A stretch of 50,849 bases of DNA from Bacillota bacterium (GTDB taxonomy: Bacteria > Bacillota > Sulfobacillia > Sulfobacillales > Sulfobacillaceae): NCBI GenBank assembly GCA_021820485.1, contig JAKADO010000011.1, positions 1-50,849 on the forward strand. Reading direction: 5' to 3'. How positions within the stretch are numbered: position 1 is the stretch's first letter; every line of letters begins with the position of its first letter. The notes under the pieces were generated by a model that ran no database searches, was not told the DNA's origin, and saw only the letters and a program-made list of their open reading frames with translations. The translations under genes were made by a program, and so were the position numbers. Positions 24,788-33,679 of this stretch are shown piece by piece.

Positions 24788-26086
24788 ATGAAAATACAGG
24801 TTGTCGGCATCAATCATCGTGACACGCCCGTAGCGGTGCGCGAGCGGGTGGCCTTTGGTCCCGAGTTGCTGGACAAGGCGTATGCCTCGCGCGACACGAT
24901 GCGACATCAAGATGGCATTGTAATTTTGTCTACGTGCAATCGCACGGAACTGTATGTTGCGGGGGATGTGCCCCTCGGCGACATCCTGGCCTGGTGGGAA
25001 CGCCTGGTATCCGTGCCGCGTGGAGAATTTTCCGATGCGCTCTTTTGGTACGAGGATGCCCAAGCGGCCGATCATCTCATGCGGGTGGCTTCGGGTATTG
25101 ATTCCATGGTACTTGGCGAAACCCAGATACTGGGTCAGGTAAAGGATGCCTATCAGCTGGCGCAGCAGCATGAAGCGGTCGGACGTCTGCACCGCTTGTT
25201 CCAGTATGGGTTCCGGGCTGGAAAGCGTGCCCACAGCGAGACCGACATTGGCCGCAATGCCTTGTCGTTGGGGTATGCGGTTGTCGAGCTGTCGCGCAAG
25301 GTGTTTGGCAGCGTGGATGATCGGTCGGCCCTGGTGATTGGGGCGGGTGAAACCGGCCGATTGGTGTCGCGGCATTTGGCCGCGCAGGGCATTGGCCAAT
25401 TGGCCATCGCCAACCGGACGTTAAGTCGAGCCCAGGAATTGGCGTCGGAGGTGGGGGGTCGGGTCGTGAAACTACATGACCTGGCGGAAGCCGTGCGCGA
25501 ATCGGACATCATCGTGTCCTGCACCAGTTCGCCGGAACCCATCATTTCGTATGCCTTGGCCCACGAAGCTCTTAAGGGACAAGCCCACAAGTTTCGCTTC
25601 TTCTTTGACATGGCGGTGCCTCGGGACATTGACCCCCGGGTTGCCGAGATCGGACAGAGCATCTTTCTCTATGACATCGATGATGTCAATCACGTCGTGA
25701 ATGCCAATTTGCACAAGCGGCAACAGGAGGTGCAGCGGGTGGAACGATTGATCGATGATGAGGTCGCACAATTCCAGAAGGAAATGGGCGCCAGCCAAGT
25801 GGGTCCGGTAATTCGCTCCCTCCGCCAGAAGGCAGAAGCCATTCGCCAGGAGGAGTTGGAGAAGGCGATGAATCGCCTGCCTAACCTGTCTGAAGAGGAA
25901 CGGGCCGTTGTCGCGGAGACCACGCGCCTTATCATGAACAAATTTTTGAACGACGCAATGGTGTCCATGCGCAGTTGGGGCGCTGATGAGCAGAAGCATT
26001 CGTACGTGGACGCCATTCGGGAGTTGTTTCACCTCGCCGAGGAGGGAGACGCTTCCCGGACGCAGGTTGACGGCGGAACCGCCTAG
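24788..26086 (+). CDS. hemA: Glutamyl-tRNA reductase
   Basis: A 432-residue enzyme of the C5 heme pathway. It reduces glutamyl-tRNA to glutamate-1-semialdehyde with NADPH. The catalytic domain has GINHRDTPVAVRE and STCNRTELY with Cys50 as the thioester nucleophile. GLGETQILGQVKDAY recognises the tRNA, and the NADPH fold starts at VIGAGETGRLVSRHL (~residue 180). A long C-terminal helix dimerises. ATG 24788 lies 9 bases after GGAGGAGGG; the open frame from 24713 has no binding site. It leads the order hemA, hemX, hemC, hemD, hemB. The semialdehyde aminomutase gene (hemL) is not in the window. Confidence 0.96.
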   Translation: MKIQVVGINHRDTPVAVRERVAFGPELLDKAYASRDTMRHQDGIVILSTCNRTELYVAGDVPLGDILAWWERLVSVPRGEFSDALFWYEDAQAADHLMRVASGIDSMVLGETQILGQVKDAYQLAQQHEAVGRLHRLFQYGFRAGKRAHSETDIGRNALSLGYAVVELSRKVFGSVDDRSALVIGAGETGRLVSRHLAAQGIGQLAIANRTLSRAQELASEVGGRVVKLHDLAEAVRESDIIVSCTSSPEPIISYALAHEALKGQAHKFRFFFDMAVPRDIDPRVAEIGQSIFLYDIDDVNHVVNANLHKRQQEVQRVERLIDDEVAQFQKEMGASQVGPVIRSLRQKAEAIRQEELEKAMNRLPNLSEEERAVVAETTRLIMNKFLNDAMVSMRSWGADEQKHSYVDAIRELFHLAEEGDASRTQVDGGTA

Positions 26087-26109
26087 CTGCAGGGCAACCG
26101 GAGGACGCT

Positions 26110-26919
26110 GTGGGGGCATTGTTTGTCGCGCTCACCCTCGTCGGGTATTTGGGCGCGGCCATTCTATTTGTGGCGCAACTTTACGACTTGAAGCAAGCCA
26201 AATGGGCCCTCCTGTTGGGGTGGGTTGGCTTTGTTTCGCAGTCGCTCTGGCTGATTCAGCGGGGGATTGCCCTCGCTCAATTTCCCGCAGCAACCCTTTA
26301 TGATTGGGTGGCGTTTTTTGTGTGGGTGGCCGTGGGGCTTTTCCTGGCGTTTGGCCGGCGGCTGGGCATGCGGCCAGTTGGCGCCTTTCTCTTTCCCGTG
26401 GTCTTCGTGGTGTGGCTGATGAGCCAAGGCGTTTCTGGCAATGCCGCGCCGGGTCGACATCCCATGGGAGTTCTTCTCGTTCTCCATGTGGTGGTGGCGG
26501 CCCTCGGCGACGTTTCCTTTTTGCTGGCTTCGGTTTTCGGTATTATGTACATAGAGAAAGAGCGCGAATTGAAAAACAAGCGGGTGAGGTTGTTCTATTA
26601 CCAATTGCCGGCATTGGGCGACATGGACGCGTGGAGCGGGCGGTTTGTCGCTGCCGGATGGGGACTCTTTACCGCGACGCTGGTGACTGGAGCATTATGG
26701 GGCCATGCAACCGGATCCGCGTACTGGATGTGGAATGCCAAACAGATATGGTCGTTTATGACGTGGGCCATTTACGGGGCGCTGTTCGTGGCCCGGTATG
26801 TCGGGAAATGGCATGGACATCGTCTGGCAACCTGGTCGATGATTGCCTTTCTCGTGGTGTTGGTGAATGTCTTTGGGGTCAACCTGCTTTTCCCCGGTCC
26901 TCATCACGCGATCTTGTGA
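26110..26919 (+). CDS. hemX: HemX/CcsA-type membrane protein
   Basis: A 269-residue integral membrane protein with eight predicted helices, related to the cytochrome c assembly family (CcsA/ResC/CcmC). The tryptophan-rich motif appears as WMWNAKQIWSFMTW near residue 205. Histidines in LVLHVVVAALGD and near the C-terminus (FPGPHHAIL) could be heme ligands. In B. subtilis HemX sits between hemA and hemC and keeps the HemA level low, as here. GTG 26110 follows GGAGG by about 7 bases, 23 bases after hemA. A cytochrome assembly role cannot be excluded from sequence. Confidence 0.87.
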   Translation: MGALFVALTLVGYLGAAILFVAQLYDLKQAKWALLLGWVGFVSQSLWLIQRGIALAQFPAATLYDWVAFFVWVAVGLFLAFGRRLGMRPVGAFLFPVVFVVWLMSQGVSGNAAPGRHPMGVLLVLHVVVAALGDVSFLLASVFGIMYIEKERELKNKRVRLFYYQLPALGDMDAWSGRFVAAGWGLFTATLVTGALWGHATGSAYWMWNAKQIWSFMTWAIYGALFVARYVGKWHGHRLATWSMIAFLVVLVNVFGVNLLFPGPHHAIL

Positions 26920-26992
26920 GCGAGTAGCTTGAATTGACAGCAGCACGAACCGCGTCTTGGTGAGGAGGCGCAGGACAGACGGAGGAAAACTC

Positions 26993-27904
26993 ATGGCGCA
27001 TTTTAAGGTGGGGACGCGTTCAAGCCAACTGGCCGTCGCCCAAACCCGGCAGCTGGTGGCATTGCTGGAGCAGGCGGGACATCAGGTGGAACTGGTAACC
27101 TTTGAGACCAAAGGCGATCGGGTTCTGGATCGAGCCTTGCATCAGGTGGGCGGCAAGGGCCTTTTTACGGAAGAGCTCGAAAGAGCGCTTCTGTCGGATG
27201 CCATTGACATGGCGGTGCATTCGCTGAAGGATCTGCCTACGGCGCTCCCGCAGGGGCTGGTGATTGGCGCCTACGCATTGCCGGAGGATCGTCGGGACGT
27301 CTTGATAGCCAAGGAGCCTCTGGACCTTCTGCCGCCGGGCACGGTGCTGGGAACTTCCAGTCTCCGCCGCGCCGCTTTTCTGCGCAACATGCGGAGGGAT
27401 TTGGAAGTGGCTCCGGTTCGCGGCAATTTGCAGACACGCTTTCGGAAGTGGCAGGAAGGCGCGGTCGACGGGCTGGTGCTGGCGGCCGCCGGCGTCATTC
27501 GCATGGGATGGACCGAGCGCGTGACCCAATATCTCGATCCGGAGGTGATGGTGCCCTCCCCTGGCCAAGGAATTCTAGCGGTGGAGGCGGCCATTCACCG
27601 CGCTGACGTCCGGGGCGTGTTGGACACCATCAATGACGGGCGGTCGGAGGCGGTCGCCGTGGCGGAAAGGTCGGTTTTGGATGAGCTGGGAGGCGGCTGT
27701 CAGGTGCCCCTGGGCGCATTCGCGGAATGGATTGACGTGGATCGCCTCCGCCTAGTGGCGCAAGTGGCCGGAGTGGACGGGCAAATCATGCTGCGCGAAA
27801 CGGCAGAGTGCCCAGCATATGCGGTCGAGGAAGCAGGACGGCAGGTGGGACGGCGTCTGCGTGATGAAGGAGCGCTTAAGCTAATTCAAACCGCGGAGGG
27901 GTGA
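26993..27904 (+). CDS. hemC: Hydroxymethylbilane synthase (porphobilinogen deaminase)
   Basis: A 303-residue enzyme joining four porphobilinogen units into hydroxymethylbilane. GTRSSQLAVAQT (7-18) begins domain 1, and the catalytic Asp80 is in HSLKDLPT. The arginine-rich cofactor pocket is in TSSLRRAAFLRNMRRD and VRGNLQTR. Cys236 in ELGGGCQVPLG carries the dipyrromethane cofactor. ATG 26993 lies 7 bases after GGAGG; the frame extends 12 codons upstream without a good start. It ends 7 bases before the HemD fusion. Confidence 0.96.
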   Translation: MAHFKVGTRSSQLAVAQTRQLVALLEQAGHQVELVTFETKGDRVLDRALHQVGGKGLFTEELERALLSDAIDMAVHSLKDLPTALPQGLVIGAYALPEDRRDVLIAKEPLDLLPPGTVLGTSSLRRAAFLRNMRRDLEVAPVRGNLQTRFRKWQEGAVDGLVLAAAGVIRMGWTERVTQYLDPEVMVPSPGQGILAVEAAIHRADVRGVLDTINDGRSEAVAVAERSVLDELGGGCQVPLGAFAEWIDVDRLRLVAQVAGVDGQIMLRETAECPAYAVEEAGRQVGRRLRDEGALKLIQTAEG

Positions 27905-27911
27905 TGAACCG

Positions 27912-29165
27912 GTGTTAACCATTGTGGGTGGGGGTCCGGGAATTCCCGGGATGCTCACCGAGGCAGCAATCGGTGCCATGGAGCGTGCCGAGGAGATTTT
28001 GGCCGAGGCATCCATCCGGGAAGTCTTGGGTACGCGCCGGGATTGGCTGGTCAAAACCGTAGGCGCCAGTCCTGAATCAGTGGAGGCCTGCCTGGCTGGC
28101 ATGGAGCAGCACGAGTGGGTTTGGCTGGTGCCAGGGACCCCGTCCCTGTATGCGCCGGTGCGCGCTTTCATGGAATCTCTTCGCGTGGAGCAGTGGCAGC
28201 ACATTCGGATTGTGTCGGGCGTTTCCGTCGGCTCCTCCGAGCTCGATCGCCAGGGCTTGTTCCTGCCAGAGCATCAAAACCGCGTGGTGGATGAAAAGGG
28301 CGAGGAATTATTGCATTGGGACGGCAGGTCCTGGACGGGTCCGTGGCGGGACCAAGAGGTGCCGTGGTTTAGCACACGGCCGCTGTATGGACGCCGCGTT
28401 GTCCTGCTGCGTGACGGGGGGCGCGCGCAACGGGCCCTGCGCTGGCTGGAGGATTGGGGGGCGGCCGTTGAGATATGGCCTGTCTCGCGCTTAACCGATC
28501 CGGCATCCTATGATGCGGTAGATGCCGCCATCCGTCGACTGGAACGATATGATTGGATCATTTTCACGAGCGGCGAAGCGGTGCAACGATGGTTCGACCG
28601 GATGAAGCGCCTCGGCAAAGATGTCCGTGAAATGCGGGCAAAAATCGCTGTCGTGGGACCGGAAACAGCCATTCAAGTTCGCGAGCGCGGTCTGATTCCC
28701 GAGCTGATGCCGGAGGCGGAGTATAGCCAGGAAGGCCTCGCGGAAGCCTTTGGTGCGGTTCCGGTGCGGGGCAGCGTGGTGCTCTTTCCGGGAGGGCAGC
28801 TTAACCGCACCTTTCTGGGAGATACCTTGCGGGGGCGGGGGGCATTGATGGATGAAGTGGTGCTGTATCAAAACCAGCCCCAGCCGCTCTCTTTAACGCT
28901 CCATCACACCATTCGCACCGAATCATACGATGCCATTCTGTACACCGCGTCCTCGCAGGTCGAGTATCTGGTGGACCAACTCAGCCCGGAAGACCGCCGG
29001 CACTTGGCCAACATCCCCAGTTTTTCAATAGGGCCATTGACAACGCGCACCTTAAGCCATTACGGCATCTCGATCGCTCGCGAAGCACCCGAGCCGTCGC
29101 TGCGGCTCTTGGTGGACAGTGTGCGCGAATATTACGCAAAGGAGAACCCACATGTTTCCGATTGA
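27912..29165 (+). CDS. hemD: Uroporphyrinogen-III synthase fused to a truncated tetrapyrrole-methylase-like domain
   Basis: A 417-residue fusion. Residues ~158-410 are HemD, which closes and flips ring D of hydroxymethylbilane: LYGRRVVLLRDGGRAQRALRWL, DWIIFTSGEAVQRWF and YDAILYTASSQVEYLV are the typical strand-helix units. Residues 1-~125 look like the first half of a tetrapyrrole methylase (TIVGGGPGIPGMLTEAAI, then VWLVPGTPSLYAPVRAF and VSGVSVGSSELDRQGL). The second half of that fold is missing and the GDP-x-x-x-GRG loop is not conserved. Many Clostridia have a full CobA-HemD fusion, so this looks like a reduced descendant that is unlikely to methylate. GTG 27912 follows GGAGGGG by 10 bases. 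It overlaps hemB by 14 bases. Confidence 0.85.
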   Translation: MLTIVGGGPGIPGMLTEAAIGAMERAEEILAEASIREVLGTRRDWLVKTVGASPESVEACLAGMEQHEWVWLVPGTPSLYAPVRAFMESLRVEQWQHIRIVSGVSVGSSELDRQGLFLPEHQNRVVDEKGEELLHWDGRSWTGPWRDQEVPWFSTRPLYGRRVVLLRDGGRAQRALRWLEDWGAAVEIWPVSRLTDPASYDAVDAAIRRLERYDWIIFTSGEAVQRWFDRMKRLGKDVREMRAKIAVVGPETAIQVRERGLIPELMPEAEYSQEGLAEAFGAVPVRGSVVLFPGGQLNRTFLGDTLRGRGALMDEVVLYQNQPQPLSLTLHHTIRTESYDAILYTASSQVEYLVDQLSPEDRRHLANIPSFSIGPLTTRTLSHYGISIAREAPEPSLRLLVDSVREYYAKENPHVSD

Positions 29166-30123
29166 AAGACCGCGCCGCTTGCGTCAAAGCGAAAATTTGC
29201 GTCGGCTGGTGCGTGAAACGCGTCTCAGTCCGGACGGTCTCATCTATCCGGTGTTTGTAAAACCGGGCGAAGGCCGCCGCGATCCCATCAAGTCCATGCC
29301 TGGCATCTATCAGTGGTCGCCGGACACACTGGTTGAGCATTTGACCGAGGTGTATCACGGCGGGGTGCGTTCCTTCCTGTTGTTTGGCATCCCCTCCCAC
29401 AAGGATAGTGTCGGTTCGGACGCCTATGACCCCAATGGCATCGTTCAGGTCGCATTGCGCCAACTCAAGGAGGCGTTGCCTGAAGCGGTCCTGATAGCTG
29501 ACCTGTGCCTCTGTGAATATACCGATCATGGGCATTGCGGCGTGCTGGTGGGAGACCGGGTCGACAACGACCCCACGTTGGATTTGCTGGCTCGCGCGGC
29601 CGTGGAGCAGGCGAAGGCCGGCGCTACGGTGGTGGCTCCTTCAGACATGATGGACGGGCGGGTTCAGGCGATACGCCGGGCATTGGATCAGGCAGGATAT
29701 CCCGATGTGCCGATCATGTCGTACGCAGCCAAGTATGCCTCAGGATTCTATGGACCTTTTCGGGAGGCGGCAGAAAATACGCCCGCCTTTGGTGACCGCC
29801 GTGCCTATCAGATGGATCCGGCCAATCGGCGTGAGGCGTTGCGGGAAGTGATGCTGGACTTGGAAGAGGGGGCCGATATGCTGATTGTGAAGCCCGCGCT
29901 TCCGTACCTCGACGTTTTGTCGGACATCCGCCAAGCGGTCGAGGTGCCGGTGGCAGCATATCAGGTCTCCGGCGAATTCGCCATGATTGAGGCGGCTGCG
30001 CAAAATGGGTGGATTGAGCGCGAACGGGTGATTATGGAGAGCGTGACCAGCATTAGCCGGGCTGGTGCCGACATGATTATCAGCTATTGGGCTCCGGAAG
30101 TGAGTCGCTGGTTGCAGGGATGA
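29152..30123 (+). CDS. hemB: Delta-aminolevulinic acid dehydratase (porphobilinogen synthase)
   Basis: A 323-residue TIM-barrel enzyme condensing two aminolevulinates. The Schiff-base lysines are Lys194 (SYAAKYASGFYGPFREA) and Lys247 (MLIVKPALPYLDVL). Cys119, Cys121 and Cys129 in DLCLCEYTDHGHCG form the catalytic zinc site, so this is the zinc-dependent form. ATG 29152 lies 7 bases after AAAGGAG and inside the end of hemD, giving coupled translation. With hemA, hemC and hemD it supplies uroporphyrinogen III for heme, siroheme or cobalamin. Confidence 0.96.
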   Translation: MFPIERPRRLRQSENLRRLVRETRLSPDGLIYPVFVKPGEGRRDPIKSMPGIYQWSPDTLVEHLTEVYHGGVRSFLLFGIPSHKDSVGSDAYDPNGIVQVALRQLKEALPEAVLIADLCLCEYTDHGHCGVLVGDRVDNDPTLDLLARAAVEQAKAGATVVAPSDMMDGRVQAIRRALDQAGYPDVPIMSYAAKYASGFYGPFREAAENTPAFGDRRAYQMDPANRREALREVMLDLEEGADMLIVKPALPYLDVLSDIRQAVEVPVAAYQVSGEFAMIEAAAQNGWIERERVIMESVTSISRAGADMIISYWAPEVSRWLQG

Positions 30124-30175
30124 GGGCTGCCGCATCCGGTGACGCTAGGGTCAAATATCGTAGGAGGCGGTTTGA

Positions 30176-30367
30176 ATGTCGGAAAAGGGTCCGTTGGAAC
30201 ATCCCGAGACGCCGTTCAACTATGCGATTTTTCTCTATGACATGAACGCGGATGAGGTGTTTGATCAGGAGCGCCACCTCATAGTGGATTCGAGCTTAGG
30301 CCTGGTCGACGAGGATATGCCTATCAGTCCCAGTGGAAACCGGGAGGCGCCCGACACGCGCCATTAG
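30176..30367 (+). CDS. Small acidic protein of unknown function
   Basis: A 63-residue protein with a strong AGGAGG 8 bases before ATG 30176. It is acidic, with no cysteine and no membrane segment. It reads ETPFNYAIFLYDMNADEVFDQER in the middle, and its C-terminal third is Pro/Ser-rich and probably disordered. It lies between hemB and selA, in the same direction, with gaps of 52 and about 30 bases. I do not recognise a family. The binding site and position support a real gene. Confidence 0.6.
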   Translation: MSEKGPLEHPETPFNYAIFLYDMNADEVFDQERHLIVDSSLGLVDEDMPISPSGNREAPDTRH

Positions 30368-30399
30368 CGATCAGAAAGACGGGTTTGAGGAGGATGTTG

Positions 30400-31800
30400 G
30401 TGGGAGGAGAAACGATTCAAGCCGCACTGCGCCAAATTCCGGCGGTGCAGACCGTGTTGCGGGCCATGCAAGGGGGGGAGGCCGCCGTCGCCCCGGTTTG
30501 GATGCAGGAAGGCGTGCGCCAGGTGTTGGCGGAGATTCGCCAGGACGTCCTGAATGGCGCGCCTGTACCGCCGCTAGACATGGTGGTGGCGTGGTCTCGA
30601 GAGAGGGCTCGGGTTTTGGCTGAGCCGCACCTAAAGCCAGTCATCAACGCCACGGGTGTGATGATCCATACCAATTTGGGCCGAGCGCCGCTCCCGCCGG
30701 AGATGATGGACCACCTCAGCGCGGTGGCCACGCAGTATTCCACGTTGGAGTATCGGCTGGAAGAGGGTGTGCGCGGTTCCCGCCACGAGCATGTGGAGGG
30801 TCTCTTGGCAGAGTTGGCCGGCGCGGAAGCCGCCATGGTGGTCAATAACAACGCGGCGGCGGTCCTGCTGGCGCTCGCCACCCTGGCGCAAGGGCGCGAT
30901 GTCGTGGTCTCTCGCGGTGAACTGGTGGAGATTGGCGGGTCCTTCCGAATTCCCGAGGTCATGGCCTTGTCTGGCGCGCGTTTGGTGGAGGTCGGCGCCA
31001 CCAATAAGACGCACGACTACGACTATGAGCGCGCCATTACGGAGAATACCGCCCTCTTGTTGAAAGTCCACCAATCCAACTTCCGTCAAATTGGCTTTGT
31101 CGACAGCGTGCGTACGCAAGAGCTGGTTGCGTTGGGGCGAAAACACCAAGTGCCGGTGATGGAGGACTTGGGGAGCGGCGTGCTCTTGCCTATCCGGTTG
31201 GGCGATTGGGAGGAACCGCGAGTCCAGGACGTCGTGGCGGCCGGGGTCGACATCACCACCTTTTCCGGGGACAAGTTGTTGGGAGGGCCGCAGGCCGGTT
31301 TGGTGGTGGGACGCCGCGAATGGATTCAACGCATGAAGAAGCATCCCTTGGCGCGCGCGGTGCGCGTCGACAAGATGACGCTCTCGGTGTTGGAACTGGT
31401 GCTCCGTTGGTATCGGGAAGGCCGCGGAGAGGATTTGCCGCTTTGGCGGATGATTCGGATGGACCAGGAGACGCTCTTGGCCCGCTCGCGCGCCTTTCGA
31501 GACCAGCTTTCAAAACGGCTTCCTGGACTCGGGCTTGACATTGAGCCCGATTGGTCGGAAATTGGAGGAGGCTCCATGCCGGGGACGCGCGTGGAAGGGT
31601 ACGTGATTGCTTGCACCTTGCCGCCGGATCAGCTGGTGGCGTGCGAAAAGGCGCTCCGGCAGGCTCCGACTGCGGTTATCACGCGGGTGAACCGCGGCAA
31701 GCTTTTGATTGATTTGCGAACCGTATTTGAACATCAGGAATCGGTTCTGTTGGAAACCTTGGCCGCTACTCTCGCGAGAATTGAAACGGCTAACAGGTAA
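30400..31800 (+). CDS. selA: L-seryl-tRNA(Sec) selenium transferase
   Basis: A PLP enzyme of about 466 residues that converts seryl-tRNA(Sec) to selenocysteyl-tRNA(Sec) using selenophosphate. The N-terminal helix LRQIPAVQTVLRAM and the segment KPVINATGVMIHTNLGRAPLP are SelA signatures, and the PLP lysine is in FSGDKLLGGPQAG (about residue 292). GAGGAGG abuts ATG 30394, so GTG 30400, six bases away, or TTG 30397 may be the true start. The gene ends 8-11 bases before etfB. Its presence means the organism makes selenoproteins, and one candidate lies in this window at 44856-45302. SelB, SelD and the tRNA-Sec gene are not here. Confidence 0.95.
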   Translation: MGGETIQAALRQIPAVQTVLRAMQGGEAAVAPVWMQEGVRQVLAEIRQDVLNGAPVPPLDMVVAWSRERARVLAEPHLKPVINATGVMIHTNLGRAPLPPEMMDHLSAVATQYSTLEYRLEEGVRGSRHEHVEGLLAELAGAEAAMVVNNNAAAVLLALATLAQGRDVVVSRGELVEIGGSFRIPEVMALSGARLVEVGATNKTHDYDYERAITENTALLLKVHQSNFRQIGFVDSVRTQELVALGRKHQVPVMEDLGSGVLLPIRLGDWEEPRVQDVVAAGVDITTFSGDKLLGGPQAGLVVGRREWIQRMKKHPLARAVRVDKMTLSVLELVLRWYREGRGEDLPLWRMIRMDQETLLARSRAFRDQLSKRLPGLGLDIEPDWSEIGGGSMPGTRVEGYVIACTLPPDQLVACEKALRQAPTAVITRVNRGKLLIDLRTVFEHQESVLLETLAATLARIETANR

Positions 31801-31811
31801 GGAGGGCCATG

Positions 31812-32579
31812 ATGAAGATTCTTGTACTAGTTAAGCAGGTGCCCGATACGGCGACCAAGATTCGTCTGAATCCCGGCGACACCGCCATTCAAACAGACGG
31901 CATCAAGTGGGTGATTAACCCCTACGACGAGTTCGCCATCGAAGAGTGTCTCCGCCTCAAGGAAAAGGCGGGTGGCGAGGTAGTGGTGCTGTCCCTGGGC
32001 CCCTCACGGGTTGAGGAGGCTATCCGCCAAGCGCTGGCCATGGGCGCCGATCGAGCCATCCACGTGATGACAGACGCCGTGATCGACAGCCAAGTGGCCG
32101 CACGGGCACTGGCCAAAGTCGCTCAGGAGGAAGGCTACGACTTGATTGTCACCGGCAAGCAGGCGGTCGACGACGACCAAGCCCAAGTCGGGGCGTTGGT
32201 TGCGGTGGAACTGGGATTGCCGCAAGTGACCGTGGTCATCGAACTGAACGTGGATGTCGAGTCCCGGCGGATACGCGCGGAACGCGAACTGGAAGGCGCG
32301 TCCGAGATTGTTGAGCTGCCAATGCCAGCGGTGATTACGGCCCAGCGGGGACTGAATGAGCCCCGGTACCCCACGTTGCCGAACATTATGAAGGCTAAAA
32401 AGAAAGAAGTGAAGTCTGTTCCTCTCGATTCGCTTGGTGTGGACACCACGCCTTGGGTTCGGGTGGAAGAACTCACCCTGCCCCCGGAGCGTCCTGCCGC
32501 GAAGATTCTGACCGGCGAGCCGGAAGAGGCTGCGAAGGAACTGGCCCGTCTCTTGCACGAAGAGGCCAAGGTAATTTAA
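31812..32579 (+). CDS. etfB: Electron transfer flavoprotein beta subunit
   Basis: A 255-residue subunit of the FAD/AMP-binding heterodimer that accepts electrons from acyl-CoA and related dehydrogenases. MKILVLVKQVPDT opens the protein. NPYDEFAIEECLRLKE and VLSLGPSRVEEAIRQALAMGADRAI form the nucleotide-binding fold, with LIVTGKQAVDDDQAQVG in the AMP site. The second of two tandem ATGs, 31812, is better spaced from GGAGGG. The spacing to etfA is 13 bases. The tight junction with selA suggests one transcript with the heme genes. Confidence 0.94.
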   Translation: MKILVLVKQVPDTATKIRLNPGDTAIQTDGIKWVINPYDEFAIEECLRLKEKAGGEVVVLSLGPSRVEEAIRQALAMGADRAIHVMTDAVIDSQVAARALAKVAQEEGYDLIVTGKQAVDDDQAQVGALVAVELGLPQVTVVIELNVDVESRRIRAERELEGASEIVELPMPAVITAQRGLNEPRYPTLPNIMKAKKKEVKSVPLDSLGVDTTPWVRVEELTLPPERPAAKILTGEPEEAAKELARLLHEEAKVI

Positions 32580-32592
32580 GGAGGCGACCCGA

Positions 32593-33570
32593 ATGGCATC
32601 AGGAATTTTAGTCGTCATAAACCAAGAAGGCGGTCGCGTACGGCGCGTCGGGTTCGAGATGCTCTCGCTGGCGCAGAAACTGGCTCCGGGCCAAGTGACC
32701 GCGTTAACCTTCGGGGATGGCGCGGAACAGTCAAAGGATAGTCTCGGCCAGTATGGCGCTGACCAAGTGGTATTCCTCTCCGGTTCCGCGTATCACCATT
32801 ACAGCTCGGATGGATTTGCAGACGCGGTTGTGAAAGTTGTGGAGGGTGTGGATCCAGAGAGCTTGTTCTTTCCCGCCACCGCATGGGGCAAGGATTTGGC
32901 TCCCCGTGTCGCCGGACTGCTGGGGGCGGGACTGGCCAGCGATTGCACGGAAGTGTATCGGCGCGATGATGGGCGGTTGGGCGCCGTTCGGCCAATCTAT
33001 GCCGGCAAGGCGTTCGCCCGAGTCGCCATAGACTCGCCGCGGCAAGTCTATTCGATTCGCCCCAACATACAACCGGTGGCGGAGACCCAGCGCGCTGCGG
33101 CTGTGCTCGCCATCGACCCCGGATTGGATGCAAGCCAATTTCAAGCCCGCGTGGTGGCAGTGAAGGAAAGCCAAGGCGAGCAGTTGGAATTGACCGAAGC
33201 AGACATCATCGTTTCTGGAGGCCGAGGAGTCAAGGCTCCAGAGAATTTCAAGGTGTTGGAGGATTTGGCGAGTGCCTTGGGCGCAGCGATGGGATCCTCC
33301 CGTCCGGTGGCGGACGAGGGTTGGGTGCCGCACTCCTACCACATTGGCCAAACCGGCAAGGTAGTCAGCCCGACGGTCTACTTTGCCGTGGGGATCTCCG
33401 GCGCCATTCAGCACCTCGCCGGGATATCAGGCTCCAAATACATCGTCGCCATCAACAGCGACCCGGATGCTCCCATCTTCAAGGCGGCCAATTATGGCAT
33501 CGTAGGAGACCTCTTCAAGGTGGTGCCCGCCTTGGCGGAGGAAGTCCGCCATATTAAGCAGGACGCCTAG
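32593..33570 (+). CDS. etfA: Electron transfer flavoprotein alpha subunit
   Basis: A 325-residue FAD-binding partner of EtfB. The C-terminal FAD domain is intact: VSGGRGVKAPENFKVLEDLA, ADEGWVPHSYHIGQTGKVVSP, FAVGISGAIQHLAGI and INSDPDAPIFKAANYGIVGD. ATG 32593 lies about 8 bases after AAGGAGG. A strong terminator begins 14 bases after the stop, so this is the end of the block that starts at hemA. No ETF:quinone oxidoreductase gene or Fix genes are adjacent, and no extra FAD domain that would suggest electron bifurcation is seen in either subunit. Confidence 0.94.
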   Translation: MASGILVVINQEGGRVRRVGFEMLSLAQKLAPGQVTALTFGDGAEQSKDSLGQYGADQVVFLSGSAYHHYSSDGFADAVVKVVEGVDPESLFFPATAWGKDLAPRVAGLLGAGLASDCTEVYRRDDGRLGAVRPIYAGKAFARVAIDSPRQVYSIRPNIQPVAETQRAAAVLAIDPGLDASQFQARVVAVKESQGEQLELTEADIIVSGGRGVKAPENFKVLEDLASALGAAMGSSRPVADEGWVPHSYHIGQTGKVVSPTVYFAVGISGAIQHLAGISGSKYIVAINSDPDAPIFKAANYGIVGDLFKVVPALAEEVRHIKQDA

Positions 33571-33584
33571 AGAAGGACACTTCG

Positions 33585-33612
33585 GCGGCTCTCGAACGAG
33601 GGCCGCTTTTTG
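33585..33612 (+). terminator. Terminator of the hem-selA-etf block
   Basis: GCGGCTCTCG (33585-33594) and CGAGGGCCGC (33597-33606) pair along ten positions with one G-U, followed by TTTTTG. Confidence 0.88.
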
Positions 33613-33679
33613 CATGGTCGGCATATTTGGACAGGACGGACATAGGGTAGGGTGAGACCAGATGGGGGAGGGTTCATCT

